Assembly (NCBI RefSeq): GCF_000372405.1
Contig: NZ_AQVC01000029.1
Location: 1-32,351 of the forward strand
Length of the DNA: 32,351 bases
Direction of reading: 5' to 3'
Source: Porphyromonas somerae DSM 23386
GTDB lineage: Bacteria > Bacteroidota > Bacteroidia > Bacteroidales > Porphyromonadaceae
Both the position numbers and the translations under genes were made by a program. Shown here in pieces: positions 1 through 7,350 of this stretch. How positions within the stretch are numbered: the stretch's first letter is position 1; each line of letters starts with the position of its first letter. The notes beneath the pieces were generated by a model. The model was given only the letters and a program-made list of their open reading frames with translations, was not told the DNA's origin and made no database searches.

Positions 1-106
1 AAACTGAGTTGCAACTAAGCGATCGGCGAGTTGCAACTAAGCAAATGCCGAGATGCAACAAAGCAATTGCTTAGTTGCAACTAAACTTTTGGCCACTTAG
101 CTGTTG
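1..106 (+). repeat. 22-bp repeat array, locus A
   Basis: Three direct units with a 22-bp period start at 6, 28 and 50. Each has a conserved 15-bp core (GAGTTGCAACTAAGC or GAGATGCAACAAAGC) followed by about 7 variable bases. They are closed by an inverted unit at 69-85 that can pair with the third unit. The 106 bp match 18886-18991 with five mismatches by eye, so this is a dispersed repeat and not a local one. The window starts at its edge, so it may extend to the left. Confidence 0.85.
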
Positions 107-242
107 CTTTTTTAGGCAGTTGTACGAAGACCATCAGCCCCCTTATTTGTGGTATGGATTTATCCGTGGATGTTAATTATGAACTCAGAGTAACAATCTC
201 CTTATTCATAGATACCCCGATAACTACCACTTACAAGACTAT

Positions 243-260
243 TCTAATGCGTAACCCCTG
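243..260 (-). repeat. 18-bp dispersed motif, copy 1
   Basis: On the minus strand this reads CAGGGGTTACGCATTAGA. An identical 18-mer is at 12408-12425 and a 16/18 match is at 18772-18789. All three copies lie within about 160 bp of a 22-bp array. On the plus strand GCGTAAC (250-256) can pair with GTTATGC (274-280), allowing a G-U pair, so it may be part of a hairpin. Its function is unknown. Confidence 0.6.
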
Positions 261-302
261 CAAACCCTCCCTCGTTATGCTCTATCCCCAACTTTTTTTT
301 GG

Positions 303-310
303 TATCTTTG
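303..310 (+). promoter_or_regulatory. Candidate nspC promoter (-7 element)
   Basis: TATCTTTG fits the Bacteroidota -7 consensus TAnnTTTG and lies 26 bp before the first nspC ATG. It is preceded by a T run and GG, giving TTTTTGGTATCTTTG, the same string found before typA. No TTG-type -33 element is seen at the expected distance. Confidence 0.55.
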
Positions 311-336
311 GCTATTAAATGGCGTAATGAAGTAAT

Positions 337-1539
337 ATGGGTAGGCAGTTTGACTTTCGGAGCAAAGCGATGATGGGGAGTGATCCTCACCAATATTTTC
401 CACAGCAGTTATCCACCCCTGCTTATGTGCAGGTGGAGGCTCAGCTGAGGGCCAACTTAGAGCGTATCCAGCAGGTTGCGGAGCGATCTGGTGTGGAGAT
501 TATCCTGGCCTTTAAGGCGTATGCTCTATGGAAGTTATTCCCTATCTTTAGAGAGTATATCTCGGCTTCTACTGCTAGTTCATTGGCTGAGGCACGAATG
601 GGTAGGGACAAGATGGGTAGCCTCACGCATACCTATGCCCCCGTTTATAAATCGGAGGAATTTGAGGAGATTATGGAGTGTAGCACCCATATTGTCTTTA
701 ACTCCTTATCGCAATTTGAGCGGTACTACCCTAGGGTGCGGGGCTATCAAGGTCACCCGATAGAGTGTGGTATTCGAATCAACCCCGAGTATAGCGAGGT
801 GGGTACAGAGCTCTACAATCCTGCGGCTCCAGGTAGCCGTATGGGAACGATTGTGTCGCAGATCCCAGAGAAACTTCCGGAGGGCATGGTGGGTATTCAT
901 ATCCATACGCACTGTGAGAGCAATTCCTATCAATTGGAGCGGTCACTCAAGGTAATAGAGGAGAAGTGTGACCATCTATTGAAGCAGGTAAAGTGGCTCA
1001 ATCTAGGAGGTGGCCACTTGATGACGCATCAGGAGTATGATGTGGAGCACTTGATCGGGCTTTTGCTCAGTTTTAAGGCTAAGTATCCGCATCTCCATAT
1101 TATCTTGGAGCCAGGGAGTGCTTTTGCTTGGGAGACTGGCTACTTAGTTGCCACGATTGAGGATATTGTGGAGAATCATGGTATAAGAACACTGATGATG
1201 GATGCCTCTTTTACCTGCCATATGCCTGATTGTCTTGAGATGCCTTACCAGCCACGTGTGAGGGGTGCAGAGATGGCACCCACGGCTACCCATACGCACC
1301 AATATCGTATCGGGGGTAATAGCTGTCTGAGTGGCGATGTGATGGGCGATTGGTACTTTGCTAATGAGCCCAAGGTGGGCGACCTCCTAATCTTTGAGGA
1401 TATGCTGCACTACACCAGTGTGAAGACTACGATGTTTAATGGCATTAAGCACCCGTCTATCTGTGTGAAGCGATTGGATGGGCAGTTAGAAGTGCTAAGA
1501 GAATATGGGGTGGAGGATTATTTGAGTAGAATGGATTAA
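337..1539 (+). CDS. nspC: Carboxynorspermidine decarboxylase
   Basis: This is a PLP-dependent fold-III decarboxylase of the alanine-racemase/ornithine-decarboxylase superfamily. It removes CO2 from carboxy(nor)spermidine in the last step of the alternative spermidine/norspermidine pathway, in the cytoplasm. Visible marks are the PLP lysine K60 in ILAFKAYALW, the ATASSLAEAR-like stretch near 79-88 (here STASSLAEAR), the glycine loop GGGH at 224-227, EPG at 258-260, and catalytic Cys330 with Asp334 in GGNSCLSGD. Family members usually begin close to the TPAYV motif, here residue 27, so the first 12 or so residues are doubtful; ATGs at 370 and 373 are alternative starts. Its usual partner, carboxynorspermidine synthase, is not in the window. 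A 56-bp gap separates it from ftsY. Family identity is very likely; preference for norspermidine or spermidine precursor cannot be read from sequence. Confidence 0.93.
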   Translation: MGRQFDFRSKAMMGSDPHQYFPQQLSTPAYVQVEAQLRANLERIQQVAERSGVEIILAFKAYALWKLFPIFREYISASTASSLAEARMGRDKMGSLTHTYAPVYKSEEFEEIMECSTHIVFNSLSQFERYYPRVRGYQGHPIECGIRINPEYSEVGTELYNPAAPGSRMGTIVSQIPEKLPEGMVGIHIHTHCESNSYQLERSLKVIEEKCDHLLKQVKWLNLGGGHLMTHQEYDVEHLIGLLLSFKAKYPHLHIILEPGSAFAWETGYLVATIEDIVENHGIRTLMMDASFTCHMPDCLEMPYQPRVRGAEMAPTATHTHQYRIGGNSCLSGDVMGDWYFANEPKVGDLLIFEDMLHYTSVKTTMFNGIKHPSICVKRLDGQLEVLREYGVEDYLSRMD

Positions 1540-1545
1540 CCGAGG

Positions 1546-1577
1546 GTATCGTTGCCCTTTTTGAGGGCTTTGGATAC
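1546..1577 (+). terminator. Weak hairpin after nspC
   Basis: GTATC (1546-1550) and GATAC (1573-1577) enclose GCCCT/AGGGC (1554-1558 and 1564-1568). The stem is imperfect and has no strong T run. It could act as an attenuator between nspC and ftsY, but it is weak evidence for a terminator. Confidence 0.3.
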
Positions 1578-1595
1578 TTATATTTGGAGAAGATA

Positions 1596-2549
1596 ATGGC
1601 TTTTTTTGGACTGTTTTCGAAGGAGAAAAAGGAGACGCTGGATAGTGGATTGGAGAAGACCAAATCCTCTTTCTTTGGGAAGCTCTCTAGAAGTGTGGTC
1701 GGAAAGACCAAGGTGGATGATGAGGTACTCGATGAGCTGGAGATGACGCTGGTGAGTAGCGATGTCGGAGTACCTACCACGCTCAAAATCATCAAGCGGA
1801 TTGAGGAGCGTGTAGCTAGAGATAAGTATGTGGGGACTGGTGAGCTACAGCAAATCTTGCGTAGTGAAGTGGCTGCTATGTTGGAAGAGAATAATACCAG
1901 TGATGGTACCGACTTCTCGATCAAAGAGCAGGAAAAGCCCTACGTAATACTAGTGGTAGGGGTGAATGGTGTGGGCAAAACGACGACCATTGGTAAGCTT
2001 GCCTATCAATTCAAGAGCTCAGGATATAAAGTGGTGCTCGGGGCTGCCGATACCTTTAGAGCGGCGGCGGTAGACCAATTAGTGATATGGGGCGAGAGAG
2101 TAGGGGTGCCTGTCATCAAGCAGGAGATGGGGAGTGACCCAGCTTCGGTCGCTTATGATACGGTGGCTCATGCCAAGGCGCAAGGTGCCGATGTGGTGCT
2201 GATTGATACCGCTGGAAGGCTACACAATAAAGTGGGGCTAATGAATGAGCTAACCAAGATCAAGAATGTGATGAAGAAGGTATTGCCCGAAGCTCCGCAG
2301 GAGGTGCTTCTAGTATTGGATGGCTCTACGGGGCAGAATGCCTTTGAGCAGGCGAAGGAATTTACCGCTGCTACTGATGTAACCGCTCTAGCTGTGACGA
2401 AACTCGACGGAACCGCAAAGGGTGGCGTGGTTCTTGGAATTTCTGACCAATTTAAGATCCCTGTGAAGTACATCGGTCTGGGTGAGCAGATGACCGACCT
2501 ACAGTTATTTAATAAGCAGGAATTTGTGGATTCTTTATTTGGCGAGTAG
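1596..2549 (+). CDS. ftsY: Signal recognition particle receptor FtsY
   Basis: SRP-receptor GTPase that docks SRP-ribosome complexes at the inner membrane for co-translational insertion. The ATG at 1596 is chosen because GGAGAAG lies just upstream (1586-1592) and the product then starts MAFFGLFSKEKK, as in related FtsY proteins; an in-frame TTG at 1584 would add four residues. The 317-aa protein has an N domain at about 20-100, then the SRP-type G domain: P-loop GVNGVGKTT near 122-130, DTAGR near 204-208 and TKLD near 268-271. The long acidic A domain of enterobacterial FtsY is absent, leaving only a short basic, amphipathic N-terminus for membrane contact. Its stop codon TAG shares one base with the GTG of rimO, so the two are translationally linked. 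Confidence 0.95.
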   Translation: MAFFGLFSKEKKETLDSGLEKTKSSFFGKLSRSVVGKTKVDDEVLDELEMTLVSSDVGVPTTLKIIKRIEERVARDKYVGTGELQQILRSEVAAMLEENNTSDGTDFSIKEQEKPYVILVVGVNGVGKTTTIGKLAYQFKSSGYKVVLGAADTFRAAAVDQLVIWGERVGVPVIKQEMGSDPASVAYDTVAHAKAQGADVVLIDTAGRLHNKVGLMNELTKIKNVMKKVLPEAPQEVLLVLDGSTGQNAFEQAKEFTAATDVTALAVTKLDGTAKGGVVLGISDQFKIPVKYIGLGEQMTDLQLFNKQEFVDSLFGE

Positions 2550-3844
2550 TGAAGAAGAATAGAGTAGATGTGATCACCATGGGGTGCTCCAAGAATCTGG
2601 TTGATTCGGAGCATCTGATGAAGCAATTTGCTAGCTATGGCTATCAAGTGGTTCATGATGCCGAGATTCCTGAAGGGGAGATTGTGGTGATCAATACTTG
2701 TGGCTTTATAGAGAGTGCACGGGAGGAGTCGATCAATGCCATTCTGCAATTGGTAGAGGGGAAAAAGGAAGGGCGGATCGGCAAGCTATTTGTAATGGGC
2801 TGTCTGAGTGAACGGTATATGGAGGAGCTTCAGGCGGAGATCCCAGAGGTGGATAGGTTTTATGGTAAATTTAATTGGAAAGAGTTGTTGGCTGATATTG
2901 GAAAGGCATACCACACCACTCCAGCCGATTTGAGGCTCCTATCTACTCCCGACCATTATGCCTACCTCAAGATTGCTGAGGGGTGCGACCGTACTTGTGC
3001 CTACTGCTCTATTCCACTGATGACGGGAAAGTACCAATCTCGGCAGATGGAGGAGATTCTTCAGGAGGCTAAGAGCCTTGCCACACAAGGGGTGAAGGAG
3101 CTTCAGTTGATTGCTCAGGATCTGACCTATTATGGGATAGACCTCTACAAAGAAGCAAAACTACCACAATTGGTGAGGGAGCTCTGTAAGATTGATGGCA
3201 TTGAGTGGGTGCGACTACACTACGCTTACCCCAATCACTTCCCAATGGAACTGCTAGATGTGATTAGGGAGGAGCCGAAGGTGTGCAAATACTTAGATAT
3301 CGCCTTACAGCACATCAATGATGAGGTGCTGAGCTCTATGCGACGCTTCGTGACGAGGGAGGAGACGCTAGCACTTATCTCGACTATTAGGGAGCGGGTG
3401 CCAGGTATTTATTTGCGGACCACTTTGATGGTGGGGCACCCTGGGGAGAGTGAGGAGGCCTTTGAGGAGTTGATGGACTTTGTGCGAACAGTCCGCTTTG
3501 AGCGAATGGGTGCCTTTAGCTACTCTCACGAGGAGGGGACCTATGCTTATCAGCATTATGAAGATGAAATCCCTGCCGAGGTAAAGCAAGAGCGACTAGA
3601 TCGCTTGATGGCGCTCCAAGAGGAGATTGCTTTTGAGAAGGCGGAGGAATTGGTGGGTACCATTCAGAAAGTGATGATTGATCGGGCTTCGGAGGGCTAC
3701 TATATTGGTCGTAGCCAGTACGACTCCCCAGATGTGGATCCTGAGGTGCTAGTAGTGACAGATGAGGAACTGACCATTGGGGACTTCTACGATGTGGAGA
3801 TTGTAGAGGCAGATGGCTTTGATACCATTGGGAGATTGCTATGA
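2549..3844 (+). CDS. rimO: Ribosomal protein uS12 methylthiotransferase RimO
   Basis: Radical-SAM methylthiotransferase that modifies a conserved aspartate of ribosomal protein uS12. All three expected parts are visible in 431 aa. The N-terminal methylthiotransferase domain opens with TMGCSKNLVDSEHLM, with cluster ligands C13, C51 and C85. The radical-SAM domain has C146-x3-C150-x2-C153 (CDRTCAYC). A C-terminal TRAM-type domain spans roughly 366-431. SKNLVDSE is characteristic of RimO as opposed to MiaB. The start is a GTG that overlaps the ftsY stop by one base (TAGTG), and the stop overlaps the next ATG (ATGA). The tight packing implies co-expression with ftsY and the downstream HU-like/LysM gene. 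Confidence 0.95.
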   Translation: MKKNRVDVITMGCSKNLVDSEHLMKQFASYGYQVVHDAEIPEGEIVVINTCGFIESAREESINAILQLVEGKKEGRIGKLFVMGCLSERYMEELQAEIPEVDRFYGKFNWKELLADIGKAYHTTPADLRLLSTPDHYAYLKIAEGCDRTCAYCSIPLMTGKYQSRQMEEILQEAKSLATQGVKELQLIAQDLTYYGIDLYKEAKLPQLVRELCKIDGIEWVRLHYAYPNHFPMELLDVIREEPKVCKYLDIALQHINDEVLSSMRRFVTREETLALISTIRERVPGIYLRTTLMVGHPGESEEAFEELMDFVRTVRFERMGAFSYSHEEGTYAYQHYEDEIPAEVKQERLDRLMALQEEIAFEKAEELVGTIQKVMIDRASEGYYIGRSQYDSPDVDPEVLVVTDEELTIGDFYDVEIVEADGFDTIGRLL

Positions 3845-4998
3845 GTGATAAAAGCGATATCTTAAGGCAGGCACAGGCCCTTATGCAGGCGAGGTTGGTG
3901 GATCAAAGTGACCTCGTTTTGCCATGCATTGGTCTATTTAGAGCTCGGTTTTGTGAGGAGTACATTTTGACCGAGGAACGAGGTCGGGTGTTGATGCCTC
4001 CACATATCGCTTTGGAATTTATTCCCGCTGAATACCTGTTGGAGGCGCAGCGTTATACTCAGTTGGACTATGATGCACCCACCTCATATGTAACGCAAGA
4101 GTTTATTGAATCATTAGCCCTGCTCCACAACTTAGATGAGGAGGAGGGCTCTAGAGCTCTTGCTGCTGAGATAAAGGAGTTCTTAGATGGTTTGTTTAGG
4201 GGGCGAAGAGTCTCTCTATTTGGGTTGGGTGACTTTTATGTGACGGAGGAGATTGAGGGGGTATTGTTGTTGAACTTTGTCCCCTCTAGTGCGGTGATTG
4301 AGCTGCTTAATCAACCTTTTTCTGTCTACAAGCCTACGTTGCTTCGGGAGAGCGTCCAATTTCCAGAGCTTCAAACAACCTCTACGGTAGCTGAGGGGGC
4401 GACTGTGGCTCAATTTGCCATTACAGAGAAAGAGCCGGAGAAGCCGGAGGTTATTGAGCAACCGATCCAAGCAGAAGCTGTGCCGGTTGAGGCGACCCCG
4501 GTTGCTCCTCCAAAGAAAAAATCCCGCAACACTGCCCCATTCCTTTGGATCTCCTTGGCAGTGGTGGCACTACTCGCATTAGTCGTGTGGTGGCTAGCCC
4601 CTAAGTCTCCAGCACCTCTGCCCGAAGAGAGTAATCAGGTGGCTGTGGTGAAAGATACTATTCCAGTGGTGAATGATACCCTTGTACTCACGCCAGAAAA
4701 CCCTATTGCAATAGATACCATTCAGGTAGGTAGGGGAGGCTCCTTGGCACAGATTGCTCGTCGGTATTATGGCAATGTCTATTACTGGGTCTATATCTAT
4801 ATGGCGAATAAAGATAGTATCCCTGATCCCAACAATCTGCGTTATGGGCAGACTCTAATGGTTCCTTCGCTTGAATGCTACGATCTCAGAAAGGATTCTC
4901 TTGAGGCTGTTCAGGAGGCGAAAGCGTGGGAGACCATTATCCAAAATCGAAAGTTTGAATCTTACAGAGAGCAAAGAGCTACAATCTCATTACCATGA
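3841..4998 (+). CDS. HU-like (CCDC81-type) domain, TM segment and LysM protein
   Basis: A 385-aa protein with three parts. Residues about 10-170 resemble the tandem bacterial HU-CCDC81 domains: an IGLF/PPHIALEF stretch (30-61) and then a second HU-like unit ending GRRVSLFGLGDFYV...LNFVPSS (121-150). Residues 225-230 are basic (KKKSR) and lead into a single membrane helix at about 233-253. Residues 294-342 form a LysM domain (SLAQIARRYYGN...YGQTLMVP). The charge pattern predicts the HU-like part in the cytoplasm and LysM in the periplasm on peptidoglycan. A fourth part, a charged tail of about 40 residues, follows. Related Bacteroidota proteins often carry a SPOR domain instead of LysM (recalled family knowledge). 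It overlaps rimO and the GH92 gene by 4 nt each. DNA binding is not established. Role unknown; a cell-wall tether is an inference. Confidence 0.75.
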   Translation: MSDKSDILRQAQALMQARLVDQSDLVLPCIGLFRARFCEEYILTEERGRVLMPPHIALEFIPAEYLLEAQRYTQLDYDAPTSYVTQEFIESLALLHNLDEEEGSRALAAEIKEFLDGLFRGRRVSLFGLGDFYVTEEIEGVLLLNFVPSSAVIELLNQPFSVYKPTLLRESVQFPELQTTSTVAEGATVAQFAITEKEPEKPEVIEQPIQAEAVPVEATPVAPPKKKSRNTAPFLWISLAVVALLALVVWWLAPKSPAPLPEESNQVAVVKDTIPVVNDTLVLTPENPIAIDTIQVGRGGSLAQIARRYYGNVYYWVYIYMANKDSIPDPNNLRYGQTLMVPSLECYDLRKDSLEAVQEAKAWETIIQNRKFESYREQRATISLP

Positions 4999-7223
4999 TG
5001 CGAAAAATACTTTTTTTATGCCTAGTCGGTGTGGCTAGCTTATTGAATTTGAATGCCCAAGTACAGCCTGTTGATCATGTTGAAGTGCTGATGGGCACAA
5101 TGTCGACCTATGAGCTTTCGTCGGGTAATACCTATCCCGCCATTGCTCGGCCGTGGGGGATGAACTTTTGGACTCCTCAGACGGGGAAGAATGGCGATGG
5201 TTGGCAGTATACCTATACCGCTAATAAGATTCAGGGTTTTAAGCAGACGCACCAGCCAAGCCCTTGGATGAACGACTACGGTCAGTTCTCCATTATGCCA
5301 GTCACGGGAGACTTGCGTACAAAGGAGGCAGAGCGGGCGAGTTGGTTTTCGCACAAAGCGGAAGTGGCGAAACCATATTATTATAGTGTCTACTTGGCCG
5401 ACCATGATACCGAGGTGGAATTGGCACCTACAGAGCGAGCCGTGGTATTTGATATTCACTACCCCGACTATAAAGATAATTATCTGGTGATAGATGCGAT
5501 GGAGGCTCCCTGTAAGATCTCTGCAGATGAATCTCGGGGAGTGGTTACAGGATATACCACTAAGAATAGTGGTGGAGTGCCTGATAACTTTTGCAATTAC
5601 TTTGTACTGACTAGTGATGTGCCATTTGAACTGGTTTCTTCCGATAGCACCACTCTAGCGATCGGTTTCCCTAGAGGTAGCAAAGTGACCCTAAGGGTGG
5701 CTAGCTCCTTTATCAGCACAGAGCAGGCTTGGCAGAATCTGGAGGAGGTAGCTGGTCGCTCTCTAAGCGAAGTGGCAGAGGAGGGGCGTGCTGAATGGGA
5801 TCGTTTGCTTGGACGGCTACAAGTGAAGGGGTCCGACCTCGATGATATCCGCACCTTCTACTCTACACTCTATCGTTCGCTACTCTTTCCACGACGTTTT
5901 TATGAGGTAGATGCATCTGGTAAGGTCTTGCACTACAGCCCATATAATGGCAAGGTGTTACCTGGGTATATGTATACCGATACTGGCTTTTGGGATACCT
6001 TTAGAAGTCTATTCCCACTGCTCAATCTTTGCTATCCCGAAGAGGCGAGTAAGATGCAAGAGGGACTTGCTAATGCCTATCGTGAGAGTGGGTTTTTGCC
6101 TGAATGGGCTAGCCCTGGGCACCGTGATATAATGGTGGGGAATAATAGTGCCTCGGTAGTGGCAGATGGTTATATTATGGGACTTACCCCCAAGAAGGAT
6201 GCTGAGGTGCTATGGGAGGCTGTGGTGCACGGTGCCCATAGCCGCCACCCTGAAGTGAGTGCTACTGGGCGTGCTGGATTTGAGTATTACAATAAGCTGG
6301 GATATGTGCCTTGCGATGTGGGTATTAATGAGAGTGCTGCTCGTACTCTTGAGTATGCTTATGACGATTGGTGCATCTATCAATTTGGAAAGGCACTTAA
6401 TAAACCTAAGTCGGAGATTGCTATTTATCGTGAGAGGGCTATGAATTACCGCCATCTCTTTGACCCAAGTCACCGCCTGATGAGAGGAAAGCTACAAAAT
6501 GGTGAGTGGCAAGCTCCATTTAATCCGCTTAAGTGGGGCGATGCCTTTACCGAGGGAAATAGTTGGCACTATACTTGGTCGGTATTCCACGACCCTCAAG
6601 GACTAATCAACTTAATGGGTGGCGCCAATACATTCGTACAGATGCTGGATAGTATATTCCAGCTTCCACCGCTTTTTGATGATAGCTACTACGGATTTAC
6701 TATCCACGAGATCAGAGAGATGCAGATTATGAATATGGGTAATTATGCCCACGGTAATCAGCCAATACAACACGCTATCTATCTCTACAATTATGCTGCT
6801 CAGCCTTGGAAGGCTCAGTACCGTGTACGTGAGGTGATGAATCGCCTTTACGCACCTACGCCTGATGGGTATTGTGGTGATGAGGATAATGGACAGACTT
6901 CTGCGTGGTATGTCTTTTCGGCTATGGGCTTCTATCCTGTCTGCCCTGGGTCGCAACAGTATGTGATTGGTTCGCCTCTATTTGACGAGGTGATCGTGGA
7001 GCGTCCTGGTAAGCAACCTATCCAGTTGAAATCAACGGATAATAACAGAGATAATCGCTACATACAGTCTATCTATATTGATGGAAAGCAGTGGAGTAGG
7101 AACTACTTAACGTTTGACCAGTTGAGGAATAGTGATGAAATATCATTTGAGATGGGTCCCCAACCCAACTATCAGCGAGGGACTATGCCAAGCGATGCTC
7201 CCTATTCTTTATCAAATGAGTAG
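4995..7223 (+). CDS. Secreted GH92 alpha-mannosidase
   Basis: Glycoside hydrolase family 92 exo-alpha-mannosidase, a calcium-dependent inverting family acting mostly on host or yeast N-glycan mannose. The 742-aa product starts with a signal peptide (about 1-21, ending LNLNAQ, no lipobox), so it should be periplasmic or exported. The family's N-terminal beta-sandwich is followed by an (alpha/alpha)6 barrel. Glu520 in FTEGNSWHYTW fits the catalytic acid, and Asp629/Asp631 in CGDEDNGQ fit the base region; their spacing of 109 and 111 residues matches the spacing recalled for the characterised Bacteroides enzyme BT3990. ATGATG at the start overlaps the previous stop by 4 nt; the second ATG at 4998 is equally possible. 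There is no SusC/SusD pair nearby, which is unusual for the family in gut Bacteroides. Linkage specificity (1,2, 1,3 or 1,4) cannot be judged. Confidence 0.92.
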   Translation: MMRKILFLCLVGVASLLNLNAQVQPVDHVEVLMGTMSTYELSSGNTYPAIARPWGMNFWTPQTGKNGDGWQYTYTANKIQGFKQTHQPSPWMNDYGQFSIMPVTGDLRTKEAERASWFSHKAEVAKPYYYSVYLADHDTEVELAPTERAVVFDIHYPDYKDNYLVIDAMEAPCKISADESRGVVTGYTTKNSGGVPDNFCNYFVLTSDVPFELVSSDSTTLAIGFPRGSKVTLRVASSFISTEQAWQNLEEVAGRSLSEVAEEGRAEWDRLLGRLQVKGSDLDDIRTFYSTLYRSLLFPRRFYEVDASGKVLHYSPYNGKVLPGYMYTDTGFWDTFRSLFPLLNLCYPEEASKMQEGLANAYRESGFLPEWASPGHRDIMVGNNSASVVADGYIMGLTPKKDAEVLWEAVVHGAHSRHPEVSATGRAGFEYYNKLGYVPCDVGINESAARTLEYAYDDWCIYQFGKALNKPKSEIAIYRERAMNYRHLFDPSHRLMRGKLQNGEWQAPFNPLKWGDAFTEGNSWHYTWSVFHDPQGLINLMGGANTFVQMLDSIFQLPPLFDDSYYGFTIHEIREMQIMNMGNYAHGNQPIQHAIYLYNYAAQPWKAQYRVREVMNRLYAPTPDGYCGDEDNGQTSAWYVFSAMGFYPVCPGSQQYVIGSPLFDEVIVERPGKQPIQLKSTDNNRDNRYIQSIYIDGKQWSRNYLTFDQLRNSDEISFEMGPQPNYQRGTMPSDAPYSLSNE

Positions 7224-7258
7224 TTGATACCTCAGATTTTGCAATGAGGAGGTATCAA
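7224..7258 (+). terminator. Hairpin after the GH92 gene
   Basis: A perfect 10-bp inverted repeat, TTGATACCTC (7224-7233) and GAGGTATCAA (7249-7258), starts one base after the GH92 stop codon with a 15-nt loop. There is no following T run, so it is either a weak terminator or an operator or attenuator ahead of the hydrogenase operon. Confidence 0.5.
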
Positions 7259-7275
7259 TTGTGCGTAAAAAGTGT

Positions 7276-7283
7276 TATCTTTG
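7276..7283 (+). promoter_or_regulatory. Candidate hydrogenase operon promoter (-7 element)
   Basis: TATCTTTG matches TAnnTTTG and lies 67 bp before hydA. A TTG at 7259-7261 is closer (14 bp) than a normal -33 element, so the promoter may need an activator or may be weak. The hairpin at 7224-7258 ends 17 bp before the -7 element. Confidence 0.5.
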
Positions 7284-7350
7284 TATTGTAATTCTAACCG
7301 CTTTATGTACAATATAGTATATATGGCTAGATATTTTTAATAGGACAGAT

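Noticed and set aside
1-106. CRISPR array
   Set aside because: The repeat is 15 bp with 7-bp spacers, the last unit is inverted, and there are no cas genes, so it does not fit a CRISPR.
1457-1924. 155-aa minus-strand frame rich in serine
   Set aside because: It covers the end of nspC and the start of ftsY in antisense; its composition is that of a shadow frame.
7224-7350. Riboswitch ahead of hydA
   Set aside because: Only a simple hairpin is seen; no conserved riboswitch core could be recognised.
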